Shown: positions 5,328-8,253 of the stretch, piece by piece | Layout of the letters: every line of letters begins with the position of its first letter | Position numbering within the stretch: position 1 is the first letter of the stretch | Assembly: GCA_029977045.1 (NCBI GenBank) | Contig: JAPOLP010000221.1 | Location: 1 to 8,253 of the forward strand | Length of the DNA: 8,253 bases | From: Planctomycetota bacterium | GTDB lineage: Bacteria; Planctomycetota; Planctomycetia; Planctomycetales; Planctomycetaceae | Direction: 5' to 3' | Notes under the pieces: model-generated | Told to the model about the DNA's origin: nothing | The model's database searches: none | The model's input: the letters and a program-made list of their open reading frames with translations, nothing else | Program-made: the position numbers and the translations under genes

Positions 5328-6749
5328 TCAAAACAGCTTGTAGATCGGATTCGCTCGATAGAACTCGTGCGGGCGGCGGTCGACGTCTTCCCATTGGGCG
5401 TGCCGGGGAATGCCAAGCGCGTCGAACATCGTCGCTGAGATGTTCTCGACCGTGTACTTATCCTCGATCGGATAAGCAGACAGCGCGTCGGTCGCTCCGA
5501 TGACGTTGCCGCCGCGAACTCCACCGCCAGCGAACATCGACGTCATCACCGGTCCCCAGTGATCGCGGCCCGCGTCTTTGTTGATCTTCGGAGTGCGGCC
5601 GAACTCGCCAGTGACGATGACGAGCGTCGATTCCAGCAGCCCGGTTTCCTTCAGATCGTCGAGCAGTGCGGAGACCGACTGATCGAAGTACGGGAACAGG
5701 TTTCGCTTCAGGTTCACGAAATTGCGGCGGTGCGTGTCCCAGGAAGAATTCTTGCCGAGGTTCACCTGCACGAGATTCACGCCGGCCTGAATCAGTCGGA
5801 AGCCCATCAGCAGCGACAGGCCGAATTTATTGTGTCCGTATCGTTCGATCGTTCTCGGATCGGCATTCTCGACATCGAACGCACCGCGCGTTGCCGGGTC
5901 AGCAAGCACCGAGATCGCCTGCTCCCGCTGCCGCCCAAGCTTCAAAACCTGGGCTCGCTGTTCGAGACTCTTCTGCTGACTCTCGATCGATGACAGCAGT
6001 TCGACCCGGTTGTTAAACCGGAAGCGTCCGCCTTCGGGCAGAGTCAGCATCGGCGTGTCGAACACTGTCGACGACGCATGGTCGAAGTGGTCGTCGTCAA
6101 AGCGGAAGCAGTTCGGGCACGCTCCGTTACCGAGCGGACACTTCGATGCGATGTCGATGTGCCAGGCTTCGTAACCCGGCCCGATTCGCCCGGCGTACTG
6201 CCCCGGACGAACGCGAGCTGCTTCGTTGACGCTCGGTTCCGGCAGCACGACCGCTGGCGGCAGATCGGTCTTGCGGCCCTGAAACGCGTAGGTCACTTGA
6301 GAAAGAAACGACGGCCACTCGTTGGGGCTCGGCGCATCGCGGACGTTCAATCCCGGCGGCAGGTCAAGCCGTCCGGTCAGCAGCATGTGACACGCAAGTT
6401 CGTGTCCGCTGCTGTCAGTCCCGATTGATCGAACGAGTGAGTAGTCGTTGGTCCGTGCCGCCAGCTTCGGCAGGTGTTCGCAGATCTGCAGTCCGGGAGT
6501 CGCAGTCGCTACTGGATTGAACTCGCCCCGCACGTCTGCCGGCGCCAGGGGCTTCATATCGAAGCTGTCCTGGTGCGAAAGTCCTCCGGTCAGAAAGACG
6601 AACAAAACCTGCTTCGCTTTGGCAGCCTCGGCACCGTTCAGAGGCACCTGGCTGAGAGCCGGCCCCATCAGACCGATCGCCCCAGCCTTCAGCATCGTTC
6701 GCCGCTCAATTCCGCAGCGACAGTGCGAGTGATCGTGGCTCCGCGACAT
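5328..6749 (-). CDS. DUF1501 family protein, Tat-exported
   Basis: It encodes 473 residues, the usual size for DUF1501 (PF07394), which belongs to the alkaline phosphatase/sulfatase-like fold group and is greatly expanded in planctomycetes. The start at 6749 has GAGGA upstream. A Tat signal is visible: ERRTMLK at 15-21, then a hydrophobic stretch to about 36. Family motifs in order are GGLSHQDSFDMKP (55-67), HELACHMLLTGR (116-127), SSWDTHRRNF (335-344), GEFGRTPKIN (381-390) and GRDHWGP (394-400). The reaction is unknown; the usual genome partner is a DUF1549/DUF1553 cytochrome-type protein, suggesting polymer breakdown or uptake. That partner is absent here: the downstream neighbour is convergent and the upstream neighbour divergent. 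Odd features are a His/Cys-rich N-terminus (HDHSHCRC) and a C-x6-C-x2-C cluster at 204-214. Confidence 0.92.
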   Translation of the reverse strand: MSRSHDHSHCRCGIERRTMLKAGAIGLMGPALSQVPLNGAEAAKAKQVLFVFLTGGLSHQDSFDMKPLAPADVRGEFNPVATATPGLQICEHLPKLAARTNDYSLVRSIGTDSSGHELACHMLLTGRLDLPPGLNVRDAPSPNEWPSFLSQVTYAFQGRKTDLPPAVVLPEPSVNEAARVRPGQYAGRIGPGYEAWHIDIASKCPLGNGACPNCFRFDDDHFDHASSTVFDTPMLTLPEGGRFRFNNRVELLSSIESQQKSLEQRAQVLKLGRQREQAISVLADPATRGAFDVENADPRTIERYGHNKFGLSLLMGFRLIQAGVNLVQVNLGKNSSWDTHRRNFVNLKRNLFPYFDQSVSALLDDLKETGLLESTLVIVTGEFGRTPKINKDAGRDHWGPVMTSMFAGGGVRGGNVIGATDALSAYPIEDKYTVENISATMFDALGIPRHAQWEDVDRRPHEFYRANPIYKLF

Positions 6750-6841
6750 GAGAGTCCTCGTCGGTTAGCAGTTCACCGTTGGATGAACCGCCAATCGTGC
6801 CAGGGTCCGGCGAGATCCACAACTCCAATCCAAGTGAGACA

Positions 6842-6867
6842 CGGTTTCGGACGCCGTTCGGTTTCGG
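6842..6867. promoter_or_regulatory. Direct repeat in the divergent promoter region
   Basis: CGGTTTCGG occurs twice (6842-6850 and 6859-6867), 17 bp apart start to start, each followed within 3 bp by ACGC. It lies in the 185-bp gap between the divergent starts at 6749 and 6935. It could be a regulator site but may be chance in GC-rich DNA. Confidence 0.2.
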
Positions 6868-6934
6868 CGGACGCGAGTGATTGCTTCAATGCCTGCTCAG
6901 TAAATCATCCCACTCTCGACGTTGAGGGAATCCG

Positions 6935-8158
6935 ATGTCTCGCCATTCTGCAGTTTCGGGAACACTGGCCGCCTTGCTGTTCTTCGGAAGCAGCCTTGCC
7001 GGCTTTGGGCAGGACTCGTCCGGCACCGCTCGCGTCATCAAATACTTCGGCTACGAGAAAGCGATTGAACTGCGGAACGAGACAACGCGTGTCGTCCTCT
7101 GTCCTCAGGTCGGCGGGCGAGTCCTCGAATACTCGCTGAACGGCACGAACTCACTGTTCGTCAGCGACGAGGAAAAAGCCTGGAAGCCGGGCTATCGCCC
7201 CGAAGCCTCCGCTGGACGATTCGACATCGGTCCGGAACTCGTCATCCCACAGCGGCCAACGTTGTGGTCAGGCGAGTGGAGTGCCGAGATCACTGGCGCG
7301 AGATCGGCGCGACTGACCAGCCGACGCGACGAAGCCACCGGAGTGCAACTCGTCCGCGACTTCGTGCTTGATGACGATTCGTCGCGACTGCTCTGCACGC
7401 AGACGATCCGCAACGTCTCGGACTCCGTCAAAGAGTGGTGCCACTGGAGCCGGACGTTCGCAACGGGCGAAGGCATCTGCGTCATTCCGCTGTCCGAGCC
7501 CAGTCGCTTCCCGAACAAGTACGTGATGTATGAAGAGGGCAGCCTGATCAACGCCCGGCCCGAGGACAACAACATCCGAGTTCGCGACGGCTTCCTCGAA
7601 ATCCTTGGTGCCCCACGCAAACCGAAGCTCGGCTTCGATTCCTACGCCGGCTGGATGGCCTACCTGACGACCGACGACCTGCTGTTCGTCAAGAAGTTCA
7701 AGACGTTCCCCGACCGCGTTTACAACGAAGCTGCCGGGCTGACGATCTCAGTCTGGTACCCGCCCGGCCCGCGAGTCGAACTCGAACCGATCGGTCCGCG
7801 TGAACGACTCGATCCATACAAGTCCGCATCATTCACCGAGGAATGGTGGCTGTTGCCGCAGAAGTTCCCTGCCGACCGCAACGCCGTCGACCTGCCGGCC
7901 ATTGCCGAACGAGTTGCCACCGAAACGGTCGGAAAGGTCGACCTGTCCGCTCAGCAGGGAACCTGGAAACCCATCGCCGCCGTCCTGAGCGGCAACCGTC
8001 TACCCAAGAGTGCGGTCGATGCAACCACACTGCGCATCGCGGGCAACACTTACGAAGTCGAAATCGACACCGAAGAAGAAGTCGACCGCGGCACCTTCAC
8101 CGTCGACACGTCTCGAACGCCCTTCCGCATCACGATCAAAGGAACTTCCGGCCCGAAC
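6935..8158 (+). CDS. Secreted mutarotase-like (DUF4380-like) protein with C-terminal TIGR03067-like domain, 3' end lost
   Basis: The ATG at 6935 has GAGGGA 5 nt upstream. Residues 1-25 are a Sec signal peptide (hydrophobic LAALLFFGSSLAG, likely cleavage GFG|QD). Residues about 33-308 match what I recall of planctomycete DUF4380-like, galactose-mutarotase-fold proteins: PQVGGRVLEYSLNG (57-70), RFDIGPE (95-101), EWCHWSRTF (167-175), SRFPNKYVMY (190-199), KLGFDSYAGW (231-240), ELEPIGPRE (282-290), FTEEWW (300-305). Carbohydrate binding or epimerisation is inference. Residues about 335-408 look like the lipocalin-like TIGR03067 domain: QGTWKPIAAVLSGNRLP, then TYEVEI, DRGTFTVD, and ITIKGTSGPN. That domain normally runs on about 30 residues (GKT...AIYE), but here it stops at GPN. 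The frame stays open to 8253, but the residues after 408 are Ser/Cys/Arg-rich and are the shadow of a minus-strand helicase fragment. The gene is therefore truncated at a join. Confidence 0.8.
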
Positions 8159-8160
8159 GC
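8146..8160. other. Probable chimeric join
   Basis: The two partial proteins, on opposite strands, share these 15 bases. They encode S-G-P-N of the TIGR03067-like domain on plus and F-G-P-E of the DnaB-like fragment on minus. Left of here the plus strand reads as protein; right of here the minus strand does. The terminal foreign segment of about 100 bp is close to one short-read length. Confidence 0.55.
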
Positions 8161-8253
8161 GGCGCTATCGAGCAGGTCGGCGAGGTATTGCGCACCGCCA
8201 ATTTGCGTAAGTCGCTCATCCTTTTCGAATTGCTCCCGCAGTGTCACGCCGTC
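8146..8253 (-). CDS. dnaB: DnaB-like replicative helicase N-terminal fragment (both ends missing)
   Basis: Read from 8253 leftwards, 36 codons give DGVTLREQFEKDERL, TQIGGAQYLADLL and DSAAFGPE. This matches the N-terminal domain pattern of DnaB: TL-x-x-x-FE-x-DE-x-L-x-x-IGG-x-x-YLA-x-L, followed by a short loop. In DnaB a helix starting like 'xxYAxxI' should follow, but the frame here runs into the antisense of the TIGR03067-like domain. The style is nearer to proteobacterial or prophage DnaB than to what I expect of a planctomycete; this is a recollection, not a search. It is not a functional gene as it stands. Confidence 0.6.

Noticed and set aside
6796..6803. CTGGCACG on the minus strand upstream of the DUF1501 gene, resembling the -24 half of a sigma-54 promoter
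   Set aside because: The required GC of the -12 half is displaced by 2 bp (GC at 12-13 rather than 14-15 of the motif) and TTGC is absent.
8159..8253. Continuation of the plus-strand DUF4380-like protein to the window end
   Set aside because: The frame is open, but the residues are Ser/Cys/Arg-rich and unlike the end of a TIGR03067 domain. The opposite strand reads as DnaB.

Overview
The window looks like chromosomal DNA of a marine- or freshwater-type planctomycete. It is GC-rich and holds four large reading frames that each belong to families typical of that phylum. They are a giant cell-surface protein with the planctomycete 'LEPR-XLL'-like N-terminus, a secreted Ig/FN3-like hypothetical, a Tat-exported DUF1501 protein, and a secreted mutarotase-like (DUF4380-like) protein ending in a TIGR03067-like domain. 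All four are predicted to leave the cytoplasm. No housekeeping, tRNA, rRNA, CRISPR or transposase gene is visible.

Layout, left to right. Positions 1-2301 (minus) are the first 767 codons of a giant protein that runs off the left edge. It is built of right-handed beta-helix-like repeats, including three exact 27-residue units, interrupted by compact beta modules resembling those in phage tail proteins. Positions 2302-3489 are a 1.19-kb divergent intergenic region without a convincing gene but unusually rich in hairpins, one followed by a U-run. Positions 3490-5214 (plus) encode a 574-residue secreted protein with an internally duplicated domain pair around a proline-rich linker. Positions 5240-5308 hold a large inverted pair of REP-like units between convergent genes. 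Positions 5328-6749 (minus) encode the DUF1501 protein, here without its usual cytochrome/DUF1549 partner within the window. A 185-bp divergent gap then leads to 6935 onward (plus), the DUF4380-like gene.

The right edge is odd. At about 8146-8160 the TIGR03067-like domain stops mid-fold. From there to 8253 the minus strand encodes 36 residues that read as the N-terminal domain of a replicative DnaB helicase. I read this as a chimeric join, most likely an assembly artefact of about one sequencing read anchored by microhomology. A genuine rearrangement is the less likely alternative.

Functionally the genes suggest an envelope or secretome neighbourhood, but no pathway links them. They are arranged as divergent or convergent single genes rather than as an operon. 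The most interesting unexplained signals are the hairpin-rich intergenic region and the REP-like inverted pair.
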